A stretch of 64,000 bases of DNA, taken from Ottowia thiooxydans DSM 14619. GTDB taxonomy: Bacteria; Pseudomonadota; Gammaproteobacteria; Burkholderiales; Burkholderiaceae_C. Shown here piece by piece: positions 26,692 to 34,663 of this stretch. Every line of letters starts with the position of its first letter. The stretch's first letter is position 1. The notes under the pieces are model-generated. The model was not told the origin of the DNA, searched no databases, and saw only the letters and a list, made by a program, of their open reading frames with translations. A program made the position numbers and the translations under genes. Location: assembly GCF_000422885.1 (NCBI RefSeq), contig NZ_AUGX01000010.1:124001-188000 (forward strand). Reading direction: 5' to 3'.

Positions 26692-27717
26692 ATGAAAATC
26701 GGAATCTTCGACCACCTGGACCGGCGCGACGTGCCGCTGCACCAGTATTACGCCGACCGACTGGAGCTGGTCACGCACTACGACCGTCTCGGGTTCTACG
26801 CCTACCATGTCGCCGAGCACCATGCCACTCCGCTGGGCATGGCGCCCTCCCCTTCAGTCTTCCTGTCTTCAGTGGCCCAGCGCACGCGCCGACTCAAGTT
26901 TGGCCCACTGGTCTACACACTGCCGCTGTACCACCCCTTGCGCGTGGCTGAGGAGATCTGCATGCTCGATCATCTGAGCCAAGGCCGTCTGCAGGTCGGC
27001 GTGGGACGCGGCATCTCACCCATCGAGGTGGGGTTCTACGGTGTCGATCCTGCGAAAGCGCAAGCGATGTACATCGAGAGCTACGCCGTCCTGATGAAGG
27101 CGCTCACCAGTGAAGTCCTGGACCACGAGGGTGAGTTCTTCCGCTTCAAACAGGTGCCCGTCGAGCTACGCCCATTACAGCAACCGCATCCGCCGATTTG
27201 GTACGGCGTGGGCAACGCGGATGGGGCCGACTGGTGCGTCGCCAATAACGTAAACGCCGTCGTGAACGGCCCCATCGCACGTGTGCGCGAGATCACCGAC
27301 CGCTTCCGCGCACAGTGGGCCGGGGCCGGCAAGGCCGCAAGTGCGTTGCCGCTCATCGGCACCAGCCGGCATGTGGTTGTGGCGCCCACGGATGCCAAGG
27401 CCCTTGCGATCGCGGAGCGCGCCTATGCCCGCTGGTACGCAAGCTTCATGTACCTGTGGCTGCGCCATGGCAGCGCACCGCAGTTCACACCGTTTCCTGA
27501 GAGCTTCCAGGAAGCGCAGAAGCTGGGATTGGCCGTGGCCGGCAGCCCTTCCACCGTGCGGCAGGTGCTCGCTGAACAGGTAGAGCAGGCAGGAGTGAAC
27601 TACCTGCTCGCTCGCTTCGCCTTCGGCGACCTGACTCTCGCCGAATCGACCTCCTCCGTCGAGCTCTTCGCCGCAGAAGTGATGCCTGCCCTGTGCGAAG
27701 AAGTCGCCCTCTCATGA
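26692..27717 (+). CDS. LLM-class flavin-dependent monooxygenase
   Basis: A 341-residue bacterial-luciferase-like oxygenase. MKIGIFDHLDRRDVPLHQYY, then GFYAYHVAEHH and LVYTLPLYHPLRVAEEICMLD with GVGRGISPIE are characteristic of this TIM-barrel family, which uses reduced FMN and O2. A likely source of reduced flavin is the reductase at 25319. A ribosome site GAAAGGA lies just upstream. The Bug receptor gene follows 66 bp later. Possible reactions include Baeyer-Villiger oxidation or desulfonation; none can be chosen from sequence. Confidence 0.9.
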   Translation: MKIGIFDHLDRRDVPLHQYYADRLELVTHYDRLGFYAYHVAEHHATPLGMAPSPSVFLSSVAQRTRRLKFGPLVYTLPLYHPLRVAEEICMLDHLSQGRLQVGVGRGISPIEVGFYGVDPAKAQAMYIESYAVLMKALTSEVLDHEGEFFRFKQVPVELRPLQQPHPPIWYGVGNADGADWCVANNVNAVVNGPIARVREITDRFRAQWAGAGKAASALPLIGTSRHVVVAPTDAKALAIAERAYARWYASFMYLWLRHGSAPQFTPFPESFQEAQKLGLAVAGSPSTVRQVLAEQVEQAGVNYLLARFAFGDLTLAESTSSVELFAAEVMPALCEEVALS

Positions 27718-27783
27718 CTCAAGTCCTCAGCCTGCAGACGTTCATCAATACCTGACACTATCCAACCATAAGGAGACATCGCC

Positions 27784-28767
27784 ATGCAGATCAATCGTTC
27801 CGTGTTCGCGCTCGCCATTTCCGGGCTGCTTTTCGCCACATTGGCTGGCCCGCTAGCCGCCCAACAGGCCTGGCCCACCCGCCCGGTGAAATTCGTCGTC
27901 CCCAGCAACGCCGGCGGCAGCCCCGACCGTGTGACGCGGCTGCTGGCTGAGCGGCTATCCAAGAAGTGGGGGCAGCCAACCATCGTAGAAAACAAGGCTG
28001 GCGCCACCTCCATCATCGGTACCGACTTCGTAGCCAAATCGCCGGCCGACGGCTACACGATGCTGTCCACCTTCACCTCTCTCGTGCAGGTGCCGGCGCT
28101 GTTCAAGCGCGTGCCCTACGACACCGAACGCGACCTCGTCGCGGTCACGCAGACCGTGGCCGTGGATGTGTTGTTCCTGGTGCGTGCCGATTCGCCATAC
28201 AAAACCCTGCAGGACTTTGCCGCGGCCGCCAAGACTGCCAAACCACCGCTGAGCTATGGCTCTTTCGGCAACGGGTCGTCCTTTCACATCTATGGCGAGA
28301 AACTCAAGCAATCCATGGGCGTTGACCTGACCCATGTGCCGTACAAGGGGGAACTGCCATCCACGACCGACCTGCTGGGCGGACAGCTCAACTCGTCTTT
28401 TGCCTCCGTGGGCACGGCCTTGCCTTTCCTTACGGATGGCCGTCTACGCCCGCTGGGCGTCGCCTCAACCAAGCGCTCGCCTGTCCTGCCAGACGTGCCA
28501 ACGCTGACCGAGCTAGGCATGAACATGCCCGATCTTGTGGGATGGTTTGGCGTGCTTGCACCAGCCGGAACGCCTGCGCCCATCATCCAGAAAGTTGCAG
28601 CCGACATCCGCGAGATCCTGACACAGCCGGACGTCGTAAAGATTCTACGAGACCAAGGGCTGGAGCCAGTCGCCAGTTCGCCTGAGGCGTTCCAGCGCCG
28701 TTTGAATGACGATCTTGTGCAGTGGAAAAAGCTGTTGCCCGAGGTCGGGATCAAGCCGGCCGATTGA
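27784..28767 (+). CDS. Bug-family tripartite tricarboxylate transporter receptor
   Basis: A 327-residue periplasmic binding protein with a signal peptide (VFALAISGLLFATLAGPLAA) and the family loops RPVKFVVPSNAGGSPDRVTR, ENKAGATSIIGTDFVA and LTHVPYKGELPSTTD. AAGGAGA is 7 bp before the ATG. Placed after the luciferase-like gene, it may deliver that enzyme's substrate. It is the third orphan Bug receptor in the window and the most divergent at the first loop, where the usual GGG.D is AGGSPD. Confidence 0.93.
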   Translation: MQINRSVFALAISGLLFATLAGPLAAQQAWPTRPVKFVVPSNAGGSPDRVTRLLAERLSKKWGQPTIVENKAGATSIIGTDFVAKSPADGYTMLSTFTSLVQVPALFKRVPYDTERDLVAVTQTVAVDVLFLVRADSPYKTLQDFAAAAKTAKPPLSYGSFGNGSSFHIYGEKLKQSMGVDLTHVPYKGELPSTTDLLGGQLNSSFASVGTALPFLTDGRLRPLGVASTKRSPVLPDVPTLTELGMNMPDLVGWFGVLAPAGTPAPIIQKVAADIREILTQPDVVKILRDQGLEPVASSPEAFQRRLNDDLVQWKKLLPEVGIKPAD

Positions 28768-28812
28768 GGCAGGTCGGCGGTCCGGCGCAATGCGCGTCAG
28801 CCGCTCTCTCTG

Positions 28813-29166
28813 CTACTGATCCGACCAGACTGCCAATTCGTAGCCGTCTGGGTCCAGAAAGTGGAAACGGCGCCCACCAGGGAAGGCGAATACGGGTTTA
28901 GTGATCGTGCCGCCCGATACTTCGATGCGCCGCTGCGTCTCGGCCAGGGCATCCCCATACACAATGACCAGCGGCCCTCCTGGGCGTATGGGTTCACCCG
29001 TGGTAAAGCCGCCGGTCAACCGGCCGTCACTGAACTCGGTGTATGTCGGCCCGTAGTCGGTGAACTTCCAGTCAAATACGGCGCCATAGAAAGCCTTGCT
29101 GCGCGCGATGTCAGCGACGTTGAACTCAATGTTGTCGATTTGCCGATCCCGGCCTTTTATTGCCAT
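28813..29166 (-). CDS. VOC-family (glyoxalase-fold) protein
   Basis: A 117-residue protein with paired beta-alpha-beta-beta-beta units. RQIDNIEFNVADIARSKAFY and FDWKFTDYGPTYTEF are typical starts, and FLDPDGYELAVWSDQ is the usual end with the metal-side Glu. It may be a glyoxalase, dioxygenase or binding protein. It converges on the preceding Bug gene and lies directly downstream of a truncated gene stump at 29170-29256. Confidence 0.88.
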   Translation of the reverse strand: MAIKGRDRQIDNIEFNVADIARSKAFYGAVFDWKFTDYGPTYTEFSDGRLTGGFTTGEPIRPGGPLVIVYGDALAETQRRIEVSGGTITKPVFAFPGGRRFHFLDPDGYELAVWSDQ

Positions 29167-29169
29167 GCC

Positions 29170-29256
29170 TTACTCCTGATGCTGTTTGAATAGCCGCCAT
29201 CCCTTCTGTCTGAGCCATAGGGCATACCCGGTCCAGGTGACGATCGCCGCGGTCGA
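29170..29256 (-). pseudogene. C-terminal stump of a membrane protein
   Basis: The minus-strand frame ending at the TAA at 29170-29172 encodes AIVTWTGYALWLRQKGWRLF followed by KQHQE. A last hydrophobic helix followed by a basic tail is how PepSY-type and similar inner-membrane proteins end. No body of such a gene is present upstream; homologous-looking sequence stops near 29256. I read it as a gene remnant left by a deletion or insertion next to the DUF6933 gene. The parent family is uncertain. Confidence 0.4.
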
Positions 29257-29539
29257 GCAAGAAAATCGCCAAATTAGGCAAGTAAGCTGATAACGCCTTA
29301 TATTTTATGCACTTCACACTCGAAGCTATGGTGCGTTCTGTCGCTCTCGAAGGGCGCGAAGCGACCGCGGCGCACTAACACCTTTGAGCGAAGCCATTTT
29401 CCAATTAGCCGCAGCAGAATTGCCTCATGCGCAGGTCGTTTGTACTCAACCTGAGTTACCGTTTGCGAAAATTCGAGCGCCCACTCTGGCGGGTCTGACT
29501 GATGCACTTACAAGGCAACTTAAGTCCTATAGGAAATCT

Positions 29540-30049
29540 ATGAGCTACACGATCCATTGCACGAAAAAGCTGCTCGAACGCGTCAAGCCAGAAGCTATCG
29601 CAGCCAGTGGCGCGTTAGGCACCACCTTGCTTGGCAACTGGTACGCCACAGTCGTGTTTTGGAAACCGCAAGTAGCCTTGCTGGTCAATGAGAAAACGCT
29701 ACTGCCCGTGTTCATGCCATTGGTTCCAGCGAAAAACTTGGCAACGCGCTTTCCTGCGTATCTGGCAGATGTACTCGAGGCTCATGGTGTCCCCCAGCAG
29801 TTCATCGACCATGAGCTTGCGCAGATGAATGAAGTCCAGTGCGCCAAGACATCAAACCGTAGTGTTGTCGGCATCATGAACCAGTTCCCTTATCTGGCGG
29901 AAGGCGACCGCGCATTCCTTGAGTCGAATGATCTGCTTACTTTGTCGATCAGCCTATCTGAAACACCGTTCAGCCCCTTGTACCAAAGTGCTGGATCACC
30001 TGACCGCGAATTGCAACTTCTCATCAGCAGCAAGAACTTCGCCAGATAG
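29540..30049 (+). CDS. DUF6933 domain protein
   Basis: A 169-residue protein starting MSYTIHCTKKLLERVKPE, with LLGNWYATVVFWKPQVALLV and NEKTLLPVFMPL. I recognise the 'CTKKLL ... W.A.......L..N.KTLLP' pattern as DUF6933, a small bacterial family without known function. AGGAAAT is 5 bp before the ATG; the longer open frame from 29384 is not supported. It is flanked on both sides by gene stumps (29170-29256 and 30047-30187), so it looks inserted. The 29257-29539 stretch upstream holds no recognisable gene. Confidence 0.7.
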   Translation: MSYTIHCTKKLLERVKPEAIAASGALGTTLLGNWYATVVFWKPQVALLVNEKTLLPVFMPLVPAKNLATRFPAYLADVLEAHGVPQQFIDHELAQMNEVQCAKTSNRSVVGIMNQFPYLAEGDRAFLESNDLLTLSISLSETPFSPLYQSAGSPDRELQLLISSKNFAR

Positions 30050-30187
30050 CATATGAGCGAATTGCGCGGGCAAATGTGAATCCTGCCGCGCCCTGCCGAC
30101 AGGGTCTGCGTTGACCCGCAAGTCGAGGTCGTTCTCGACACCCTGAACCTGCATGACAGCAAGGTAAGCACGTGGATGCCGACTCAT
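30047..30187 (-). pseudogene. Truncated 5' end of a gene following the TPR gene
   Basis: Starting at the ATG at 30187, which overlaps the stop of the TPR gene by 4 bp as in a real operon, the frame encodes MSRHPRAYLAVMQV, then DLDLRVNADPVGRARQD and LPAQFAHML. It then runs into the reverse complement of the DUF6933 gene's end near 30047, with an in-frame stop at 29996. The start looks like a genuine folded-domain beginning. I read it as a gene cut off at the DUF6933 junction. Its family is not recognised. Confidence 0.45.
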
Positions 30188-33100
30188 GACTCACCCGCCA
30201 GCAAGACCGCGCCCTCGTCTGACCAGTACCAATCCTCGCTATCCAGATCGCGCACCCGGGCCAGCTCTCGCCCGAGGCGCGCCTGCCAGTGCGTGGCATG
30301 CGCTGCGTCGGCCTGCACCAAGCGCTGCAGGATGCGCAGTCGGCTATCCCAGTAGCCAGTCATGCCTTCGCCGGCTGCTTCGTCAGAGCTGAACAGCGCC
30401 CGCGCACGCTCATGCTGCAGCAAGGCCTCATGCAAGCTGGCTTCATCGGGCTGCCGCGCGTCGGCATCATCCAGCACACGAGCGCCAAGCCGATGGTGAG
30501 CCGCGCCCAGCATGTGACCCACGTCTTGGTCGCTTGAAACAAAAGGCCACAGCTGCAAGCCAGCCAGGCGCTGCACCATGTCTGCGCAGGCTTGGCGATT
30601 GCCTTCCAAGTCGCCCAGCTCCAGGCTGGCCCAGCGCTTCTTGTCCAGCACATGGGCCCACTTGAAGGGGTCTGGGCTACCAGCCGCTTCAAGCAGGGCC
30701 TGCGCCTGCAGTGCTGCCTGCCAGGCTTGCGCCGGGTCCTTGGCGCGTTCGGTCTCAGCCATCAGGCCACCGAAGGCCTCGTGATCCAGGTCGGCACTGG
30801 CCTGCAGGCTGGCTGGGTCGAAGTCGGCGTAGTTTGGCAGCGTGTGCATGCCGCTGAGCACACGCAGTTGCTGTGCCTGTTCGCGTTCGCCCTTCAGCCA
30901 CAGCGCGAAGCCAAGCCAGAACCACGCACGGCGGCGCAAGTCCCACAGGCGCGCCACCCACTCCGCCTCTGGCGCTTCGCTGGATGGCTCATCGCCCAAC
31001 GCTGCCGTGGCTTGCAGCAGCCACTGCGCATCAGCCTGAGCCTCATCCACCAGGGGCGCCGTTTGCGTCAACCAGGCCTGCGCACGCAGCAGCACCCAGT
31101 CGGCGTGGCCCATCGCCTCGTCCAGCCCGTCAATCTCGTCCGCATCTGGGTCTTGCGCCGCTGGTGCACTGGCCCGCGCCAACAGCTTTTCCTCCTTCTT
31201 GGCCAGCTTGTTGCCAAGCGCCCAGCCTGCGTTCCCCAAAAGCCGCTGTGCCGTGGGCAGCAGTGCGTCGGCCGGGACAGCTTGCGGCGACTGGCCTTTT
31301 TCGATGGCCAGCGCGCACAGGGCCGCCGTGCGGCGCGCCAGGGGTAGCACGATCAGATCGATGCTGTAGCCCTCACTCAGCCACTCCTGGTAACGGGCGT
31401 CTGGCACGAACTGCGCTGGCACGGACTCAATCCAAGTGGTGCCGTGGGTGTTATAGCAGGCATCGGCAATGGCTTGCGTGTACACATCGGCTGGAATCTC
31501 ATAGGGGTTCAAGCTGTAGCTTGACTCGGTAGACTCAATGCATTCCAGCACATCGACCTCGGTCCAGAACACCCGCCACCAGCACTCACCAATGTCTTTG
31601 TCATTTGCCTGCAGCCAGGGCAGTTGGTGGCGCTCAACCAAGGCGGGCCAATCCGGGTGTTGGCCGTAAAGCGCCTGCGCATGGGCGTACAAGGTTTGGT
31701 CCACCCGCTGACCAGGAATGGCCTCAATGGCTTGGATGCGCACGCCTACCACGGCGCGCACGAATTCGGGAGAGTGCGACAGTCGCCAGGGCAGCTCATT
31801 CAGGAAAAAATAGGTCCCTTCGTACCAAGCCACGGCCTGAGCCCACAGCGCATCGGTCTGCAGTGCATGTGGCAACCGACGGATGTCGTAGGCGTTCTGG
31901 CGCACCATGGCCTGGGCAACGGTGGGAGTAATGGCGGCTTCAGGCAAATGCTCAGTCTGAGCACCGCAGGCCAGCGCCAGCAAGGCCAACGCCTCGTCCC
32001 ACACAGCTTCGGGCACGGCCTCGGCATCGAAGTGCTGCCTGCGCCAGTCCGGTGCGGCGTAAGGCCAGGGCTGGGCCTGCATGCACAGCGCGTGCGTGAC
32101 CAGCTCCGCCGGCAAATGGCCCAGCACATCGGCGTTGGCCCGCACCAGTTGCACAGCCACATCGGCATTCACCTGCGCCTGCACCAGCGCTTCATCAAAT
32201 GCAGACAGCCAGGTGCTGGCGCTGCCTGCGCACTGGGCCACCAGGGCATGCAGCAAGGCTGGCGTGCGCTGCGCCTGGACAACCCGACCGATGTTTTTCG
32301 GGTCCGCAGCCACCAGCTTGGCCTGCAGCGCCACGGTCTGCGCCTCGTCCAAGGCCTTGGCTTCGCGCTCGGGCCAATCCGACTGGTGCTCGGCGGGGTT
32401 CACAGCTCGCAGGTGGGCGTGCGCCGCGTATGCGAGGTCAAACACTTCGTTTTTGCCCATCGCGGTGCGATGCGCTTCCTCAGCCTGAGCAAGGTGCGCT
32501 TGCGCCGCCTCGCCCGGCCGCTGGGACAAGCGCCAATTCCACAAGCCGCGCAGCCAGTGCACCGAGCCTTTTTCCGCCCAATTGGTGCCCTGCAAGGTCT
32601 GCAACCTCTGCTCAGCCTCGGCCAAGCGCCCTTGCACCAAGGCGATTTCGAGCAGCACGCGCTGCATCTCAGCTCGCTCAGTGTCCATGTCCTCGTTCAG
32701 CCGGTTCAGCTCGACCTGCGCCACTTCTCGCGCCTCGTCAGCCTGCCCTTGGTACAGCAAGCTCAGGCTCAGGTAGTAGGCCGACGCGTCCTTGAACGCG
32801 GTCTGCTGCTTGGGGAAGGTTGCATGCGCGCGCTGCAGGTAGGGCAAAGCTTGTTGCACAGCACCCTGTTCAAACAGGATGCGCCCCATGGCTGCCAGCG
32901 CTGGCGAAAAGCCCGGTGCCAAGGCAACGGCCTGGCGGTGCGCCATCCATGCCTGCTCGGGTTCAGCCGCCTCCTGCAATGCCACGCCCTGCCGCCAGGG
33001 TGCCAGGGCCGCAGGGTCAAAGCCATCGCGCCAAATGCTTTTGCCCTCGTTCTTGTACTGCGTCAAGCGATCAGTGCGCCACATGGGTTCGTCGTACGAA

Positions 33101-33741
33101 TCAGCCTCCGGCACGCCATACAGCTCGTCGCGCAGCGCGTAGATGCACTCGTGCCAGAGCAGCATCGGGTTGGGCATGGCGTGGACCAGCTCTTCGCATG
33201 CGTCCCATTGCGCCATCAACATGATCACCGTGTCTGACGACAACACCAGTGGTTCGTCACAACGCACGAACCAGAAGATGGCCAAAGGGGTTTTGACATG
33301 GCCCAGCACAGGCTCCCGCGTCACTTCATCGTCCTCCGCCATATACACCAACAGGTGTTGGCATTCAATGGTGCCCAGCACCTGCAATACCGTGTGTGGG
33401 GACACGTGAAGCTCGGGCATGAGCAGGTCTCCACTCACACATACCGCCCGCCAGCCCGGAAGTTCCTGCGCGTGCAGACTGCCCTGCACCCACAACACGT
33501 CAACACCTGATTCAGCCAACGCCGTCATCTGCTCGCGGTCCAGCTGCACGTCAGTGGGCATCACCAGCACGAGCGCGTCGTCCGACAGGTCTTCGGCCAG
33601 GTCCTCTCGCACCTCCACGCCCGCCTCGCCGCACAGCGCCTGCCATCGCGGCAGAAACTCGTCGCCGCGCATCAAGGACCAGCCGGGTACCACCAGCAAT
33701 TTCTTCAACTTGCGCTCAATCTCCGCGAACTCGTCTGACAT
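30184..33741 (-). CDS. Very large TPR-containing protein, function unknown
   Basis: A 1185-residue protein with no signal peptide. Residues 1-250 form an acidic domain starting MSDEFAEIERKLKKLLVVPG. From about residue 255 come tetratricopeptide-like repeats (AWMAHRQAVALAPGFSPALA, ILFEQGAVQQALPYLQRAHA, LSLLYQGQADEAREVAQVEL). The rest is Ala-, Gln-, Trp- and Glu-rich helical sequence, probably degenerate repeats. GGAGGG precedes the ATG. Its long opposite-strand open frames follow from its high GC and are not genes. A scaffold or sensor role is a guess from the architecture. The next gene in its operon is truncated. Confidence 0.8.
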   Translation of the reverse strand: MSDEFAEIERKLKKLLVVPGWSLMRGDEFLPRWQALCGEAGVEVREDLAEDLSDDALVLVMPTDVQLDREQMTALAESGVDVLWVQGSLHAQELPGWRAVCVSGDLLMPELHVSPHTVLQVLGTIECQHLLVYMAEDDEVTREPVLGHVKTPLAIFWFVRCDEPLVLSSDTVIMLMAQWDACEELVHAMPNPMLLWHECIYALRDELYGVPEADSYDEPMWRTDRLTQYKNEGKSIWRDGFDPAALAPWRQGVALQEAAEPEQAWMAHRQAVALAPGFSPALAAMGRILFEQGAVQQALPYLQRAHATFPKQQTAFKDASAYYLSLSLLYQGQADEAREVAQVELNRLNEDMDTERAEMQRVLLEIALVQGRLAEAEQRLQTLQGTNWAEKGSVHWLRGLWNWRLSQRPGEAAQAHLAQAEEAHRTAMGKNEVFDLAYAAHAHLRAVNPAEHQSDWPEREAKALDEAQTVALQAKLVAADPKNIGRVVQAQRTPALLHALVAQCAGSASTWLSAFDEALVQAQVNADVAVQLVRANADVLGHLPAELVTHALCMQAQPWPYAAPDWRRQHFDAEAVPEAVWDEALALLALACGAQTEHLPEAAITPTVAQAMVRQNAYDIRRLPHALQTDALWAQAVAWYEGTYFFLNELPWRLSHSPEFVRAVVGVRIQAIEAIPGQRVDQTLYAHAQALYGQHPDWPALVERHQLPWLQANDKDIGECWWRVFWTEVDVLECIESTESSYSLNPYEIPADVYTQAIADACYNTHGTTWIESVPAQFVPDARYQEWLSEGYSIDLIVLPLARRTAALCALAIEKGQSPQAVPADALLPTAQRLLGNAGWALGNKLAKKEEKLLARASAPAAQDPDADEIDGLDEAMGHADWVLLRAQAWLTQTAPLVDEAQADAQWLLQATAALGDEPSSEAPEAEWVARLWDLRRRAWFWLGFALWLKGEREQAQQLRVLSGMHTLPNYADFDPASLQASADLDHEAFGGLMAETERAKDPAQAWQAALQAQALLEAAGSPDPFKWAHVLDKKRWASLELGDLEGNRQACADMVQRLAGLQLWPFVSSDQDVGHMLGAAHHRLGARVLDDADARQPDEASLHEALLQHERARALFSSDEAAGEGMTGYWDSRLRILQRLVQADAAHATHWQARLGRELARVRDLDSEDWYWSDEGAVLLAGES

Positions 33742-33744
33742 CTG

Positions 33745-34083
33745 TCACCCTCCCTGGGTTGTGGTCGCGTGCAACTTCTTGCGAGCCACGGGGCTGGCTT
33801 CGTGTGAGCGCATCACGTTCCGTTGATTTATACAGTATCGAGCCAGGCGGATCTCCATAGGTGACAGCGCCCGGTCTTCGGGCACGAAGGTCGCGATAGA
33901 AACCGCGCTCAAGCCGTCGGCTGGGTTGTTACGAAAAACTAGAGACAGGACATTAAAACGTATGCAAATATCCCATTTATCGAAAAAAAAAGACATATGC
34001 CTTTCCTTGCTCTTCTTCAAGTCGGAGGAAATCGACCTCACCCCACCATAGAGCAAACCACGCAGGTGGCCCTTTTTCCACAC
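33745..34083 (-). CDS. Possible small protein or gene remnant upstream of the TPR gene
   Basis: A 112-codon frame ending 3 bp before the TPR gene. It includes the segment RFNVLSLVFRNNPADGLSAV and SPMEIRLARYCINQRN, which look like real protein, but the first third is unusual for a start. It could be the last part of a lost upstream gene. I do not recognise a family. The remaining 34084-34290 holds only promoter space for the MazG-like gene. Confidence 0.3.
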   Translation of the reverse strand: MWKKGHLRGLLYGGVRSISSDLKKSKERHMSFFFDKWDICIRFNVLSLVFRNNPADGLSAVSIATFVPEDRALSPMEIRLARYCINQRNVMRSHEASPVARKKLHATTTQGG

Positions 34084-34290
34084 ACGGCGCGGACCTGGAG
34101 GTCATCTTGAAATGCCTAGGTGATAACTAGCGCCTAGTGCGGAGGAGGCACAACCCGATGCCCGACAAGCAACTTAGCGATGAATATCTGAAATAGGGAT
34201 AGATATCAAATAGCTAAAAGCAACTATGCTCGACGCCAGAGGCAAGGTCGGCCGAGCTTCTACCTGCCTCTTTCCGCAGAGAACCCCTCC

Positions 34291-34641
34291 ATGACTGATA
34301 CTCTCCAATCCCTTAGCCAACAACAACTTGCGTTTGCGCAGGAGCGTGAGTGGGAACAGTTCCATTCGCCCAAGAATTTGGCATCGGCCCTGATTGTGGA
34401 AGCGGGCGAATTGCTTGAGCACTTCCAATGGATGACTGAGGACCAAAGCCGACAGCTCCAACAAGAAAAGCTTGAGGCTGTAGGCAGCGAGATGGCGGAT
34501 GTGCTCCTTTACCTCGTTCAGCTAAGCAATGTGCTCGGAATAGACCTGGTGAAAGCCGCGCAGGCAAAGATCAAAGTCAACTCGCAAAAATACCCAGTCA
34601 ACCTCGTGAAGGGCAGTAGCAAGAAATACGATCAGCTTTGA
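34291..34641 (+). CDS. MazG-like nucleotide pyrophosphohydrolase
   Basis: A 116-residue all-alpha NTP pyrophosphatase. The metal ligands stand in the usual spacing: LIVEAGELLEHFQW (ExxE) and VGSEMADVLLYLV (ExxD). Such enzymes cleave (d)NTPs, often modified ones, to monophosphates. It is followed after 22 bp by the nuclease-helicase-peptidase gene, so the two form an operon. AT content is higher than in nearby core genes. The ribosome site before the ATG is weak. Confidence 0.92.
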   Translation: MTDTLQSLSQQQLAFAQEREWEQFHSPKNLASALIVEAGELLEHFQWMTEDQSRQLQQEKLEAVGSEMADVLLYLVQLSNVLGIDLVKAAQAKIKVNSQKYPVNLVKGSSKKYDQL

Positions 34642-34663
34642 TTGAGCAGGAACGGGTACAGCG

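Noticed and set aside
31624..33237. 537-codon plus-strand open frame opposite the TPR gene
   Set aside because: It is the mirror of a high-GC coding frame; it has no recognisable domain and lies wholly antisense to the TPR repeats.
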